Assembly: GCA_003242885.1 (NCBI GenBank)
Contig: QKMZ01000015.1
Location: 62,001-126,000, forward strand
Source of the DNA: Candidatus Melainabacteria bacterium
GTDB lineage: Bacteria; Cyanobacteriota; Vampirovibrionia; Obscuribacterales; Obscuribacteraceae
DNA: 64,000 nt
Reading direction: 5' to 3'
The notes under the pieces were generated by a model. That model saw nothing but the letters and a program-made list of their open reading frames with translations, had not been told where the DNA came from and searched no databases. This document shows, one piece after another, positions 41,353 to 51,109 of the stretch; positions within the stretch are counted from its first letter, which is position 1; every line of letters begins with the position of its first letter. A program made the translations under genes and the position numbers.

Positions 41353-43521
41353 TTATTTCTCGATCCAAATCGGTGCGCTCTTAAACGACGGAGTTTTAGA
41401 GCGTGAATCTACATTTCCTTTGATGAGCACATTGGCTTCTGGATAGTACATAGCGACCGCGCCGGGGCGAATAGCTCCCACCACTACCTCTATGTTTTCC
41501 ATTCGTCCTGCTTCACCACGCACCGCAATCCGCTGCCCATCTTTGAGGTCTAATTTCTCGACGTCTTCTTTCGCCATCAAAATGCAATAGCGATGCGGTA
41601 CACCTCGATAGAAATCGTATTCATCATAAACGACGCTGTTGAACTGTCCTTCTGAGCGCAGTGTCATCAGGATTAGTCCGTCTGAAACTGGCTTTGGCAG
41701 CGGTGTTGGGTGCATAATCGCTTTGCCTGATTTTGTGTTGAATTGCGGAGTGTGATATACCCGTCCTGTGATTGTGAATTCTTTCTTGGTGTCGTCAATG
41801 GTGCCAATTGCTTCCCACCCTGGAATTGTCTTCGAAATGATTTCCCGCACTTTCTTGTGATCTCTCAATGCCGTCCAATCAAATGGTTCTTTGCCCAGCA
41901 CCCGGTTAGCGATGTCGCAAATCACTTCTGATTCCGGCATCATTTGACCCGGGACATTAGGTTTGCCACCTTCCGACAATCGTATGAAATTGAACATCGA
42001 CTCTTGCGTGGTTGCTTGCGGTTCTTCGTCTCGCGCAAGCACTGGCAGAATTAAGGTCGTTTCTCCACGTCCAAAGAAATGTCCCGGGTTCAATTTTGTA
42101 GAGAGATAAACGATGGTCTTTACCTTGTTCATGCTCTTTCCCGCCCAGGTTGAATCAGGGTTTGAACCCCAAAGATTTCCCCCAAGCGCAAAGAGAAAAT
42201 CGATATCGCCCTTAGCGCAGGCATTAATCATTGCGTGCGTATCAAGTCCCGGGGTTTCGGTAATTTTCGTGCCATAAATTGTTTCTAGCGATCGCCGAAC
42301 GCTGTCTTGCAGCGCTGGTGCTACTCCGACAGAACCTATTCCCTGCACGTTTGAATGTCCGCGAATGGGCAATAGCCCCGCGCCCGGTTTTCCAACATTG
42401 CCTGTAGCGATAGCTAAATTGCATACAGCTAAGACATTGTCGACGCCGCTTGCATGATGAGTCAAACCCATAGCCCATGCAAAGATCGTTCGCTTTGACA
42501 TATAAATTATGTCCGCGCAATTCTCGATTGTTTCCCTGTCGACGCCGCTGTTTTTAATGAGCTCATTCCAATCGGCATTGCGTGCATATTCGAGCACTTC
42601 AGCGGCACCTTCGGCATAGCTGTTGATGAAATCATGATCTACCTTTCTTTTCTCAATCACTGATTTCAGCACACCGACTAAAAACGCAACGTCGCCACCC
42701 GGCAACGGCTGCACATATGTCGATGCAATTTTTGTTCCGAAGAAAAGCGACTTTACTTGCGAAGGAACATGGAAATTCTCGAGCGGAGACTCCCGAACGG
42801 GATTTACAACGATGACCTTCCCGCCGCGCGCGCGCAAATTGGCTAGTTGAGTCATTAGACGGGGATGGTTTGATGCGGGATTTGCCCCGAGCAGAACAAC
42901 CAGATCGCAGCGCGTCAAATCTTCCAATTCGACAGTTGCTGTCCCGGTGCCGAATGCCATTTTAAGCGCCACTCCTGATGCCTGGTGGCAGTAAAAGGAG
43001 CAGTTCATCACATTGTTGGTGCCATAAACGCGAGCGAATGCTTGCAACAGGAATGCAGCTTCGTTCGAAGACCGACCTGATGAATAGAAGGCTGTTCGAT
43101 CTGGTGACGTCTCTTTCATGGCGCTGGCAATGTGTTGAAGCGCCGCTTCCCGTGTAATCGGTTTGAACTGGTTGGAGCCCTTGTCGAGCACGACAGGATA
43201 CGATAGTCGTCCCGCGTCTTCCGCCTGCTTAGGTGTCAATTTCTCGAGGTCGGTGAGTGTGCGTTTGTCGAAATAGTCCGCTGGCAGCGCGTCCACCATG
43301 TCGGCAACTTGTGCTTGCAGACTTTTCTTGCAAACTTCCGGCCAATGTCCGGCTTCGTTGACCATGCCGCCTTTCATTCCGCCCATTCCGACAGCGCAAG
43401 TCTTGCAGGCGTTGCGGGAATTCATTCGTTTCAAAAGTCGCAGCGGACCGACTTGAAAAGCTTTTTCAAGTGAGTACATAATGGCGGGAAAGCCGCCGCC
43501 GGGTCTGAGTTTACGTGCCAC
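41353..43521 (-). CDS. FdhF/YdeP-family molybdopterin oxidoreductase
   Basis: 722 residues from GTG 43521 (no strong ribosome site; an earlier start is possible). The N-terminus NACKTCAVGMGGMKGG has only a CxxC pair rather than the four-Cys [4Fe-4S] motif of FdhF, as in the YdeP subgroup. The molybdopterin core is present: FYSSGRSSNEAAFL, NCSFYCHQASG (the Cys/Sec ligand region CHxxSG), VVLLGANPASNHPRLM, GNVGKPGAGLLPIRGHSNVQG. The C-terminal guanine-dinucleotide domain has LMTLRSEGQFNSVVYDEYD. These enzymes are linked to acid or anaerobic stress; their substrate is unproven. Divergent from the sugar dehydrogenase gene. Confidence 0.92.
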   Translation of the reverse strand: MARKLRPGGGFPAIMYSLEKAFQVGPLRLLKRMNSRNACKTCAVGMGGMKGGMVNEAGHWPEVCKKSLQAQVADMVDALPADYFDKRTLTDLEKLTPKQAEDAGRLSYPVVLDKGSNQFKPITREAALQHIASAMKETSPDRTAFYSSGRSSNEAAFLLQAFARVYGTNNVMNCSFYCHQASGVALKMAFGTGTATVELEDLTRCDLVVLLGANPASNHPRLMTQLANLRARGGKVIVVNPVRESPLENFHVPSQVKSLFFGTKIASTYVQPLPGGDVAFLVGVLKSVIEKRKVDHDFINSYAEGAAEVLEYARNADWNELIKNSGVDRETIENCADIIYMSKRTIFAWAMGLTHHASGVDNVLAVCNLAIATGNVGKPGAGLLPIRGHSNVQGIGSVGVAPALQDSVRRSLETIYGTKITETPGLDTHAMINACAKGDIDFLFALGGNLWGSNPDSTWAGKSMNKVKTIVYLSTKLNPGHFFGRGETTLILPVLARDEEPQATTQESMFNFIRLSEGGKPNVPGQMMPESEVICDIANRVLGKEPFDWTALRDHKKVREIISKTIPGWEAIGTIDDTKKEFTITGRVYHTPQFNTKSGKAIMHPTPLPKPVSDGLILMTLRSEGQFNSVVYDEYDFYRGVPHRYCILMAKEDVEKLDLKDGQRIAVRGEAGRMENIEVVVGAIRPGAVAMYYPEANVLIKGNVDSRSKTPSFKSAPIWIEK

Positions 43522-43553
43522 GTCAATTACGCTTTGCCTTGCTGAGTTAGGTA

Positions 43554-43586
43554 ATATAGTCGTCTATCAGTTATCAACGATTATAT
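43554..43586. promoter_or_regulatory. symmetric divergent promoter
   Basis: ATATAGTCG (43554-43562) and CGATTATAT (43578-43586) form a dyad with one mismatch, each arm containing a -10-like TATA. It sits in the 101-base gap between the divergent molybdoenzyme and sugar-dehydrogenase genes, and suggests two back-to-back promoters under shared control. Confidence 0.4.
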
Positions 43587-43622
43587 AGCGAGTTCTGCTC
43601 TCTTATCTGGGTTTCACTTCTT

Positions 43623-44783
43623 ATGACGACCGAAGACAAGCCGCCCGCCAAGACAATCAAAAAGCCAAGAATTTTCTTCTTGCTCGGTCTGATTGCGACT
43701 ACCGGCTATTTGACCTTCTTTTCGGTCAAGGCGACGACGCCGGAAATGAATAAGATAAAGCTGCCGCCGGGGTTTTCAATCGCACTCTACTATAAAGGCA
43801 TCCCCAGCGCTCGTTCTATGGCGCTCAGCCCGTCCGGTGTTTTGTATGTGGGCTCGCGAAAAATTGATGGCGATGTCACCGCAATTGTTGATAAGAACAA
43901 AGATGGCGTTGCCGACGCCTCGTACGTTGTTGGAAAAAAACTCTATGGTCCTCTGGGCATGGCGTATAAAGATGGCGATCTTTACGTCGGGCAAATTAAC
44001 GGTGTTGTAAAACTAAAAGACATCGACAACCATCTCGCCAACCCGCCAGCGCCCGAGGCGGTGAATTTGAAACTGCCGTCAGACCTCGCGCACGGACACA
44101 AGTACATTCGCTTTGGTCCTGACGGTTGGCTGTACATTCCCGTCGGAGCACCTTGCAATGTTTGTGAAAGAGACTGGACCAAATACGCGTGTTTGATGCG
44201 GATGAAGCCAGACGGTTCGAACTTAGAACTTTATGCGCAGGGAATCCGCAACACTGTTGGATTTGATTGGCATCCACTGACAAAGGAATTGTGGTTTACC
44301 GACAACGGCAGAGACTGGCTTGGTGACGACCTTCCGCCAGATGAGTTGAACTGCGCTCCACACCCCGGAATGAATTTCGGATATCCATATCGATACGGAC
44401 TCAATGTGAAAGATCCGGAGTATGGAGCGAAACGTCCCAATGATGCGGATTTCACACCTTGCGCCGTTCCACTTGGTGCTCACGTAGCAGCCTTAGGCAT
44501 GCGCTTTTACACCGGGGATATGTTTCCGCCCGAATATAAAAATCAGATCTTTATCGCCGAGCACGGCTCGTGGAATCGCAGCAAACCAAGCGGTTATCGA
44601 ATCATGTGCGTGAAGTTTTCCCCTGGGAAACAGCCTACATATGAAGTGTTCGCTGAAGGTTTTTTGAACAGTGCCGGAATTCCAACAGCCAGACCAGCTG
44701 ACCTTTGCCAGATGGCTGACGGGTCATTGCTCGTTTCGGACGACCATGGTGGCACGATTTATCGCATTACATACAAGAAGTAA
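43623..44783 (+). CDS. PQQ-dependent sugar (sorbosone) dehydrogenase-like protein
   Basis: 386 residues. A short basic N-tail and one hydrophobic helix (IFFLLGLIATTGYLTFF, about 18-34) anchor it to the periplasmic side. The six-bladed beta-propeller follows: ARSMALSPSGVLYVGSR, VVGKKLYGPLGMAYKDGDLYVGQ, RFGPDGWLYIPVGAPCNVC, AQGIRNTVGFDWHPLTKELWFTDNGRDWLGDDLPPDELN, GAHVAALGMRFYTGDMFPPEYKNQIFIAEHGSWNR. The DNGRDWLGDDxPPDE and AEHGSWNR blocks mark the sorbosone-dehydrogenase-like group. It oxidises sugars or aldehydes to lactones with PQQ. No PQQ synthesis genes are in the window. Confidence 0.88.
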   Translation: MTTEDKPPAKTIKKPRIFFLLGLIATTGYLTFFSVKATTPEMNKIKLPPGFSIALYYKGIPSARSMALSPSGVLYVGSRKIDGDVTAIVDKNKDGVADASYVVGKKLYGPLGMAYKDGDLYVGQINGVVKLKDIDNHLANPPAPEAVNLKLPSDLAHGHKYIRFGPDGWLYIPVGAPCNVCERDWTKYACLMRMKPDGSNLELYAQGIRNTVGFDWHPLTKELWFTDNGRDWLGDDLPPDELNCAPHPGMNFGYPYRYGLNVKDPEYGAKRPNDADFTPCAVPLGAHVAALGMRFYTGDMFPPEYKNQIFIAEHGSWNRSKPSGYRIMCVKFSPGKQPTYEVFAEGFLNSAGIPTARPADLCQMADGSLLVSDDHGGTIYRITYKK

Positions 44784-44938
44784 TTGCTCTAAAGTGTGTA
44801 CAATTTCATTTTGCAAAAAACGGTGTGATGTCGTCGCTTGAGAACCGCGATTGCTTTACATCTTATATGCATACTGGGGAGAAATCGGTTACGTCACCGC
44901 TTCTTATTTATTGGGCGGTTTGTCTGGAGGATTTTGTA

Positions 44939-47767
44939 ATGCGTCGCGCAAAAGTTTTTGCTATGGCGGCCCTTTTTCTGGCTTTGCAACCCGGCTTGTT
45001 GACAGCCTCGCCAGCATACGGAAATGACCTATCGAATCTGCTCGGTAACTTAAGCGGACTCGGCAATTTTACGGACATCGATACGCGGCAGGTGCAGATT
45101 GAAAAACGCATCAAGGACGCGATTTCCTCAGGGCGCCTTACGTGGGCTGAGGGCGATGTTTATTTGAAACAACTTGCACAAATTGAGAGAGCCGAAGCGG
45201 ATTACAGAGTTTCCGACAATAAACTTTCTACATGGGAAAGCATGCGACTTTCTCTCGATCTCGATAAACTCAGTCGCGATTTAGAAACGCACATGCGCGA
45301 TCGCAGCTCTGGCTCGGTTGATATCGACTCTATGCAAGCCGACATTCTAAAACGCATGACCGATGGATTGTCTGCACGCCGTTTGACGAGGCAAGAGTAC
45401 GACGATCTCAAATACGATTTCGATCGCTCTGCCTCTCTTGAAGCGCTTTATCGCCAGTCCGACAATAAGCTTGATTATGATGAGACGATGAAATTGGCGC
45501 TCGATTTAGATCGATTGAGCACCAGATTGGAACGTACTCTGCACGACCGAGATGTTTCAATCGGTGATGCCGATGCGCGCCAGGCAGAACTCGATAAGAA
45601 GATCCAGGATGGTCTCGCCTCTGGCAAGTTGACCACTGGTGAGGCGAGCCAATTGCGTGCGGAGTTCAATCGTATTTCCGAACGCGAAGCAGCATTGAAA
45701 TCCTCGGGGCGTCCAATCTCTCCAGAAGATCGCCTCGCGCTGTTGATTGATTTGGAAAGGCTCAATACTCAAATCGAGTTAAAGCTCGCCAATTCGGAAA
45801 CAGCCTCCACTGCTGGTGCTCAAGTTAATGTGAGAAGAGCACAAATCGAATCCCTGATCTCCGATTCGTTAGTTCAAGGAAAGCTGACACCTCTTGAGGC
45901 TCAACAATTCAAAACTCAATTGGACCGACTGCAAACATTGGCGCGTGATATGGCGCAGAGCGATGGTCTTTTGACACCGGTGGAAGCTCAGACGATTTCT
46001 GTTGAGTACTCAATGCTTGAGTCTCGCGTAAACCGCACGATGGTCGGACGTGCTGGTGTTTGGCCTGGAATCACAGGTCGCGTTGGTGAAATCGAGCAGC
46101 GCATCAACGACTCTGCATCAAGTCGTCGTTTGACTGATGCTGAAGCGACAGGTCTGCGTGCAGAATTGCAGCGCATCAAAGAAATGGCTGCCAGTACCAG
46201 GAAAACTGATGGCACTTTTGCGCTAGATAGTTCACTGGCTGTAGCTAGCGACCTCGAAAGGCTGAGCCACAAAGTAAATCAAAGCCTGCACGATCGCACT
46301 GAGATAACAATTGATCTCGATCAAAAACAACGTGAGATCGACAAGCAGATTGCCGATGGCGTTTTGGCAGGGACACTGACTCTTCCAGAAGCAAGAGAAC
46401 TGGACGCCGAAGGCGATCGTATTGAAAGAAAAGAGGCAGAATTCCGCACTTCGCAAAGCGGACTCAACTACCGCGAAAGACTCGCACTCGCTTATGACCT
46501 GGAGCAATTAGCTACCAAAGTCGATCAGCAAATTCGCGATAGTGAAAGAGAGCCGATCGATCTTCAAGCGCAAAAAGCGTTGATTGATAAGCTCGTCACG
46601 GCAGCGACGATCAATGGTCGCCTCACCAGTGATGAAGCACGTTCGATCAAGGCTGAAAGGGACAGATTGACCGCCCTTGAATTTCAATGCAGAGCTTCTG
46701 ACGGTCGTTTGACTGCAGGCGAAAGTATTTTGATTGCTTCCGAGTGGGACAAGCTGCAGCGTGCTGTTAAGAAACAGGCGCAGGATAAAGAGCGCGATGT
46801 TTCTGATATCGATGCGCGTCAAGCTCGCATTCAGCGCCGCATTAGCGAAGGATTGTCCTCCGGACGTATCACCGCCCGCGAAGCCGAAAGACTTGGAAAG
46901 GAATTTGATGTCATCGCTTCGAAAGAAGCTCAGTTTAGAGCAGATGGCGGACTGAGTTATGGTGAGAGTTTGACCTTGGCGATTGAACTCGAACAATTGA
47001 CGAGGAAAGTTGAAAACGCCATCGCCAATGGCAGAATCAATTTGCCAGACGTCGACAGCAAGCAAAGAGAAATCGATGTCGAGCTTGCAGCAGCTGTCGC
47101 CTCCGGGCGTTTAGCTTTGCGAGATGCGCAAAACTTCCGAGTTGAGATTGACCGCATAGCGGCTGAAGAAGCTGGCTACCGCCAGTCTGGTGGCGGCATA
47201 AGCGTCAGCGAAACCCAAATGCTTTTGACAGAACTCGACAAATTGCAAGCAACTGTCGATGCACGATTGAAAGATTCCAAGCCCGTTTGGAGTGGGCTTG
47301 CTGGGCGTCGAAACGAACTTAGCACTCAATTGACTCAACTCGAGCAAGCAAAGAAGTTGAAACCGGAAGATTTGTTCAAGTTCAAAGCAGAACTCAATCG
47401 AATCTCGCAAGCCGAGTCTGCTTTCCAAGCATCCGGCGGAGCAATCGACCTGGCCGAAACAGTCTCACTGGTAAACGACTTAGATTTGTTGAAGCGCCGC
47501 ATAGACAGCCGTATTGGTGTTATCTCTGTCAATCTCGCTTGGGATGACATCGATGGACGTCAGGCAGATCTTGATAGACGTATCAATAAAGCTTTGATGC
47601 GCAGAATGATCAGCCCTGCCGAAGCGCAGAAGCTGAAGGTTGAGTCCAGCAAGATTCACCAAGCCGAAGCGACCTTCAAAGCCAATGACGGCTCACTCAG
47701 CTACTTCGAGAAGATGGCACTCGCCGGTCAGCTCGATAAGCTCAATCGTCTGGTCCCGACAGAGTAG
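44939..47767 (+). CDS. secreted protein of eleven ~82-residue helical repeats
   Basis: 942 residues from ATG 44939 behind GGAGG. A signal peptide ends near SPAYGND. From about residue 40 to the end the chain is eleven consecutive units of about 82 residues. The consensus is D-x-D-x-R-Q-x-x-I-x-x-R-I-x-D-G-L-x-S-G-R-L-T-x-x-E-A-x-x-L, then F-x-R-I-x-x-x-E-A, x-R-x-S-D-G-x-L, E-x-L-x-L-A-x-D-L-D-x-L. Each unit looks like three or four helices with a D-G-x-L turn of the EF-hand kind. Units differ by more than half of their residues, so duplication is old. Probably a rod-like envelope scaffold; no family recognised. A REP-like hairpin pair follows. Confidence 0.78.
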   Translation: MRRAKVFAMAALFLALQPGLLTASPAYGNDLSNLLGNLSGLGNFTDIDTRQVQIEKRIKDAISSGRLTWAEGDVYLKQLAQIERAEADYRVSDNKLSTWESMRLSLDLDKLSRDLETHMRDRSSGSVDIDSMQADILKRMTDGLSARRLTRQEYDDLKYDFDRSASLEALYRQSDNKLDYDETMKLALDLDRLSTRLERTLHDRDVSIGDADARQAELDKKIQDGLASGKLTTGEASQLRAEFNRISEREAALKSSGRPISPEDRLALLIDLERLNTQIELKLANSETASTAGAQVNVRRAQIESLISDSLVQGKLTPLEAQQFKTQLDRLQTLARDMAQSDGLLTPVEAQTISVEYSMLESRVNRTMVGRAGVWPGITGRVGEIEQRINDSASSRRLTDAEATGLRAELQRIKEMAASTRKTDGTFALDSSLAVASDLERLSHKVNQSLHDRTEITIDLDQKQREIDKQIADGVLAGTLTLPEARELDAEGDRIERKEAEFRTSQSGLNYRERLALAYDLEQLATKVDQQIRDSEREPIDLQAQKALIDKLVTAATINGRLTSDEARSIKAERDRLTALEFQCRASDGRLTAGESILIASEWDKLQRAVKKQAQDKERDVSDIDARQARIQRRISEGLSSGRITAREAERLGKEFDVIASKEAQFRADGGLSYGESLTLAIELEQLTRKVENAIANGRINLPDVDSKQREIDVELAAAVASGRLALRDAQNFRVEIDRIAAEEAGYRQSGGGISVSETQMLLTELDKLQATVDARLKDSKPVWSGLAGRRNELSTQLTQLEQAKKLKPEDLFKFKAELNRISQAESAFQASGGAIDLAETVSLVNDLDLLKRRIDSRIGVISVNLAWDDIDGRQADLDRRINKALMRRMISPAEAQKLKVESSKIHQAEATFKANDGSLSYFEKMALAGQLDKLNRLVPTE

Positions 47768-47773
47768 GCCTAG

Positions 47774-47830
47774 GGGCGACGCCATGCGTCTCCCGGTTTT
47801 TAAGCTTAAGGGCGACGCATGGCGTCGCCC
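47774..47830. repeat. REP-like paired palindromes / bidirectional terminator
   Basis: GGGCGACGCCATGCGTC (47774-47790) is perfectly complementary to GACGCATGGCGTCGCCC (47814-47830). Each half is also a palindrome by itself (GGGCGACGC ATG GCGTCGCCC at 47810-47830 is perfect). This is the layout of paired REP/BIME elements. It lies between convergent genes and may end both transcripts. Confidence 0.75.
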
Positions 47831-47847
47831 TTACAATTTACTTCGAA

Positions 47848-49755
47848 CTAGTCAGCGGCAGCTCTGCGACGTTTTTCTGATTGCAGAATTCGCTTGCGCA
47901 TGCGCACCGATTGTGGTGTCACTTCCATGAGTTCATCTGGTTCGATGTACTCGAGGCATTTTTCCAAGTTCATTTCCATCGGTGCCTGCAAGGTCACTAG
48001 CACATCGCTGTTTGAGCTGCGCATGTTCGTGAGCTTCTTCATCTTGCAAACGTTGATGTCGAGATCTTGCGAGCGGGAATTTTCGCCAACCACCATTCCG
48101 GCATAAACCTTGGTGCCGGGAGTGATGAAGAATACGCCGCGGTCTTCTGCTTGGGCCAATGCGTAGGCGGTAGCTACGCCTTCTTCCCATGCAACGAGGA
48201 CTCCATTGCGCTGGCGAGCGATTTCGCCGCACCATTCGCGGTATTCATTGAATGCGTGGTTCATGACGCCGTTGCCCTTGGTGAGGCGCAGGAATTCACT
48301 GCGGAATCCAATCAACCCTCTGGTAGGAATGAGGAATTCGAGCAGTGATTGATTGCCTTCAACTTTCATATTTAGCAATTCTGCTTTGCGCGGTCCGAGC
48401 TCTTGCATAACTGCGCCGGTGAAATCTTCCGGTACGTCGATGAAGAGGCGCTCGAATGGCTCGTTATCCTTGCCATCGATTTGTTTGAGAATTACTTCCG
48501 GTCTCGAAACTGCGAATTCGTATCCTTCTCTGCGCATGGTTTCGATCAAGATGCCCAAGTGCAATTCGCCGCGGCCGCTAACAATAAATGTATCTGTGCT
48601 GTCGGTTTCATCAACGCGCAAGCTGACGTTTGTTTCTAACTCGTGCAGTAAGCGTGACTTTAGTTGGCGTGAAGTAACGAATTTGCCTTCTTGTCCGGCG
48701 AACGGGCTGTCATTGACGATGAACGCCATCTTCATAGTTGGCTCGTCGATTTTTATGCGCGTCATTGCTTCGGAAACATCAGGGTTGCCGATGGTGTCCC
48801 CGACGTTGGCGGTTGCAAAACCTGCGATGGCCACCATTTGTCCGGCTTGCGCTTGGTTGGTCTCGATGCGCTTTAGACCATGGAAGGTGAAGAGCTTGGA
48901 GATTTTTCCTTTCACAACGCTGCCGTCTTCTTTCATCAACGCGACTTGCTCGTTGTCTTTGACGCGTCCGTTGTAGACGCGACCGATGACAATGCGACCG
49001 AGATAGTCGTTGTAATCGAGGATGGTTACTTGCATTTGCAAGGGCGCATCCGGATTGCCGATGGGCGGCGGGCAATGCTCAACCATAAGGTCCAGCAGAG
49101 GAATCAGGTTTTCACCTTCCACTTCAGGATCTTTTGTAGCGATGCCTTTGACGCCGGAAGCGAAAATATAAGGGAAGTCGAGCTGCTCTGCATTGGCGCC
49201 GAGTTCGACGAAGAGGTCGAATACTTTATCGACCGCAATGTGCGGGTCGATGTTCGGGCGGTCGATCTTATTGATGACGACGATTGGACGCAATCCGCGC
49301 TCGAGTGCTTTTCTGAGAACAAATCGAGTCTGCGGCATCGGACCTTCGCCGGCATCGACGACGAGAAGCGCGCTGTCTACCATGCCCAAGATACGTTCGA
49401 CTTCGCCACCGAAGTCAGCGTGCCCGGGGGTGTCGACGATGTTTATCAGAAACTCTTTGTACTTAACCGCGGTAGTCTTGGCAAGAATTGTGATGCCGCG
49501 TTCGCGCTCCAAGTCATTGGAGTCCATTACGCAGTCGACTACTTCTTGGTTGTCGCGGAAAACTCCGGTCTGGCGCAAGAAGCCATCTACCAGTGTTGTC
49601 TTGCCGTGGTCGACGTGGGCAATGATGGCGATATTGCGGATATGAGCCATCGCCTCACACATTTGCGCTTCAGTAATGGCGGATGCCAGCTCCTGCGCGC
49701 CTTGGGTGTTATCGACTGATTGGGTTTCTGGTTTGTCCATGGTTGCTGAGTTCAT
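47848..49755 (-). CDS. typA: translational GTPase TypA/BipA
   Basis: 635 residues. The GTPase motifs are complete: AHVDHGKTT (about 47-55), DTPGHADFGGEV, NKIDRP and ASGVKG. Domain II and the BipA-specific C-terminus (NGVMNHAFNEYREW; GVATAYALAQAEDRGVFFI; VYAGMVVGENSRSQDLDINVCK; LEYIEPDELMEVTPQSVRMRKR) follow. TypA binds ribosomes and aids 50S assembly at low temperature and stress. The N-terminus has an extra run of about 35 residues before HIRNIAI, compared with most homologues. The AAAGGAAAC before ATG 49755 supports the long form, though a start at the internal MAHIRN is possible. Confidence 0.96.
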   Translation of the reverse strand: MNSATMDKPETQSVDNTQGAQELASAITEAQMCEAMAHIRNIAIIAHVDHGKTTLVDGFLRQTGVFRDNQEVVDCVMDSNDLERERGITILAKTTAVKYKEFLINIVDTPGHADFGGEVERILGMVDSALLVVDAGEGPMPQTRFVLRKALERGLRPIVVINKIDRPNIDPHIAVDKVFDLFVELGANAEQLDFPYIFASGVKGIATKDPEVEGENLIPLLDLMVEHCPPPIGNPDAPLQMQVTILDYNDYLGRIVIGRVYNGRVKDNEQVALMKEDGSVVKGKISKLFTFHGLKRIETNQAQAGQMVAIAGFATANVGDTIGNPDVSEAMTRIKIDEPTMKMAFIVNDSPFAGQEGKFVTSRQLKSRLLHELETNVSLRVDETDSTDTFIVSGRGELHLGILIETMRREGYEFAVSRPEVILKQIDGKDNEPFERLFIDVPEDFTGAVMQELGPRKAELLNMKVEGNQSLLEFLIPTRGLIGFRSEFLRLTKGNGVMNHAFNEYREWCGEIARQRNGVLVAWEEGVATAYALAQAEDRGVFFITPGTKVYAGMVVGENSRSQDLDINVCKMKKLTNMRSSNSDVLVTLQAPMEMNLEKCLEYIEPDELMEVTPQSVRMRKRILQSEKRRRAAAD

Positions 49756-49895
49756 GTTTCCTTTAGTCGTCCTTGGGCGATCGGGCTATGTTATCTCGGT
49801 CTGTTTAGCTGGGAATCCCGGAAATATCTTTTGTTATCGGTGTATTCTGTTTATGAAAAGATTTGGTTCGGCTGGATTATTGGAGTTGGCTGCTT

Positions 49896-51104
49896 TTGTC
49901 AGGCTTTTCTGACTCGACGATTGATATTGGTGAAACGGTTTCGTCTAACGTAGTCGTTGGCACTGTGATTCGCAGCCATGCTGGCGGGCACCTGGTCCAT
50001 TTGCCCGAATTGGACGTCAACCTTCTGTGCCAGGCGCGCGGGCGGCTGAAGAAGGAGCGCGTCTCCATCGTCACTGGAGACCGGGTAACTCTCGATGATG
50101 TCGATCCTGATAAAGGGACCGGTGTCATCACGAGTTGTTTGGAAAGAGAAAATCTTCTCAGTCGGCCACTACTCGCCAACGTAGACCAGGTGATCATTGT
50201 ACAGGCCATACATCAGCCCGATTGGAACGCCCTTGTGTGCGATCGCTACCTGGTGCATTTCCAGCTTGAGGTGCGGGATTCGCTGCCAATTCTTTGCTTC
50301 AATAAGAGTGATCTGGCCTCTGAAGACGACAAGAAGGCTTTACGAAGTATTTATGAACCGCTTGGCTACTTGGTTACAATTGTATCTGCGACAACCGGCG
50401 AAGGACTGGACGGGCTGGCAAATTTGCTGCTTTCGAAGGCTACAGTCTTCGCTGGTCCCTCGGGGGTCGGAAAATCGAGTTTGCTCAATCGGCTCGAACC
50501 TGAATTGCATCTAAAGATTGGTGTAATGGACAACGATTTTGGTGTTGGCCGTCACACCACTACATACAGTGAGCTCTATCGTATATCGAATGAGCAATTG
50601 CGTTCTCTTGGAGTCACGGGCGAAAATGTCGCCTGGGTGGCAGACACTCCTGGTTTTGGCTTGTCTGAATTCAAACACCCTGAGCCGCTCGACGTCGTTT
50701 GGCAATTTCCCGACCTTGCTAAATTTGCAGTTGACTGCAAATACTCCGATTGCACGCATCTTGTAGAACAAGGGTGCAATGTCTTGTCGAATCTGGAGCA
50801 AATAGACCCGATTCGCTTCGACAATTACACTATTATGGTCAAAGAGTCTCAAAGCGAGAAATCAATTCTCAGGGACACTTCAAAGAAAGTGGAATCGGCG
50901 GTAAAAACGGTTGGTGGCAGAGAAGGGAAAGCGGTTCATGTACCGCTTCTGTCTGGTCGCTATCGCAGCAAGGCAAAGAATACCGAGCGCCAGCAATTGA
51001 AACGGAGAGCAAGTTTCGTTGATTCAGACGAAGATGCAGACTTCGTTGATGATTCGGATATTGACAGTTCATCAGATTCTTCAACCCAAGTAGAGGAAAC
51101 ATAG
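49896..51104 (+). CDS. rsgA: ribosome small-subunit GTPase RsgA
   Basis: About 402 residues if started at TTG 49896 (GGAG nine bases upstream); TTG 49863 is the longest form. An OB-fold (GTVIRSHAGGHLVHL...TGDRVTLDD) precedes a circularly permuted GTPase: NKSD (G4), SATTGEG (G5), GPSGVGKSS (G1), GRHTTT (G2), DTPGFG (G3). The zinc site is CKYSDCTHLVEQGC. RsgA checks 30S maturation and releases with GTP hydrolysis. The tail of about 100 residues after the zinc site is unusual: basic, then very acidic and Ser-rich (VDDSDIDSSSDSS). Six bases separate it from the GH1 gene. Confidence 0.94.
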   Translation: MSGFSDSTIDIGETVSSNVVVGTVIRSHAGGHLVHLPELDVNLLCQARGRLKKERVSIVTGDRVTLDDVDPDKGTGVITSCLERENLLSRPLLANVDQVIIVQAIHQPDWNALVCDRYLVHFQLEVRDSLPILCFNKSDLASEDDKKALRSIYEPLGYLVTIVSATTGEGLDGLANLLLSKATVFAGPSGVGKSSLLNRLEPELHLKIGVMDNDFGVGRHTTTYSELYRISNEQLRSLGVTGENVAWVADTPGFGLSEFKHPEPLDVVWQFPDLAKFAVDCKYSDCTHLVEQGCNVLSNLEQIDPIRFDNYTIMVKESQSEKSILRDTSKKVESAVKTVGGREGKAVHVPLLSGRYRSKAKNTERQQLKRRASFVDSDEDADFVDDSDIDSSSDSSTQVEET

Positions 51105-51109
51105 TCAGC

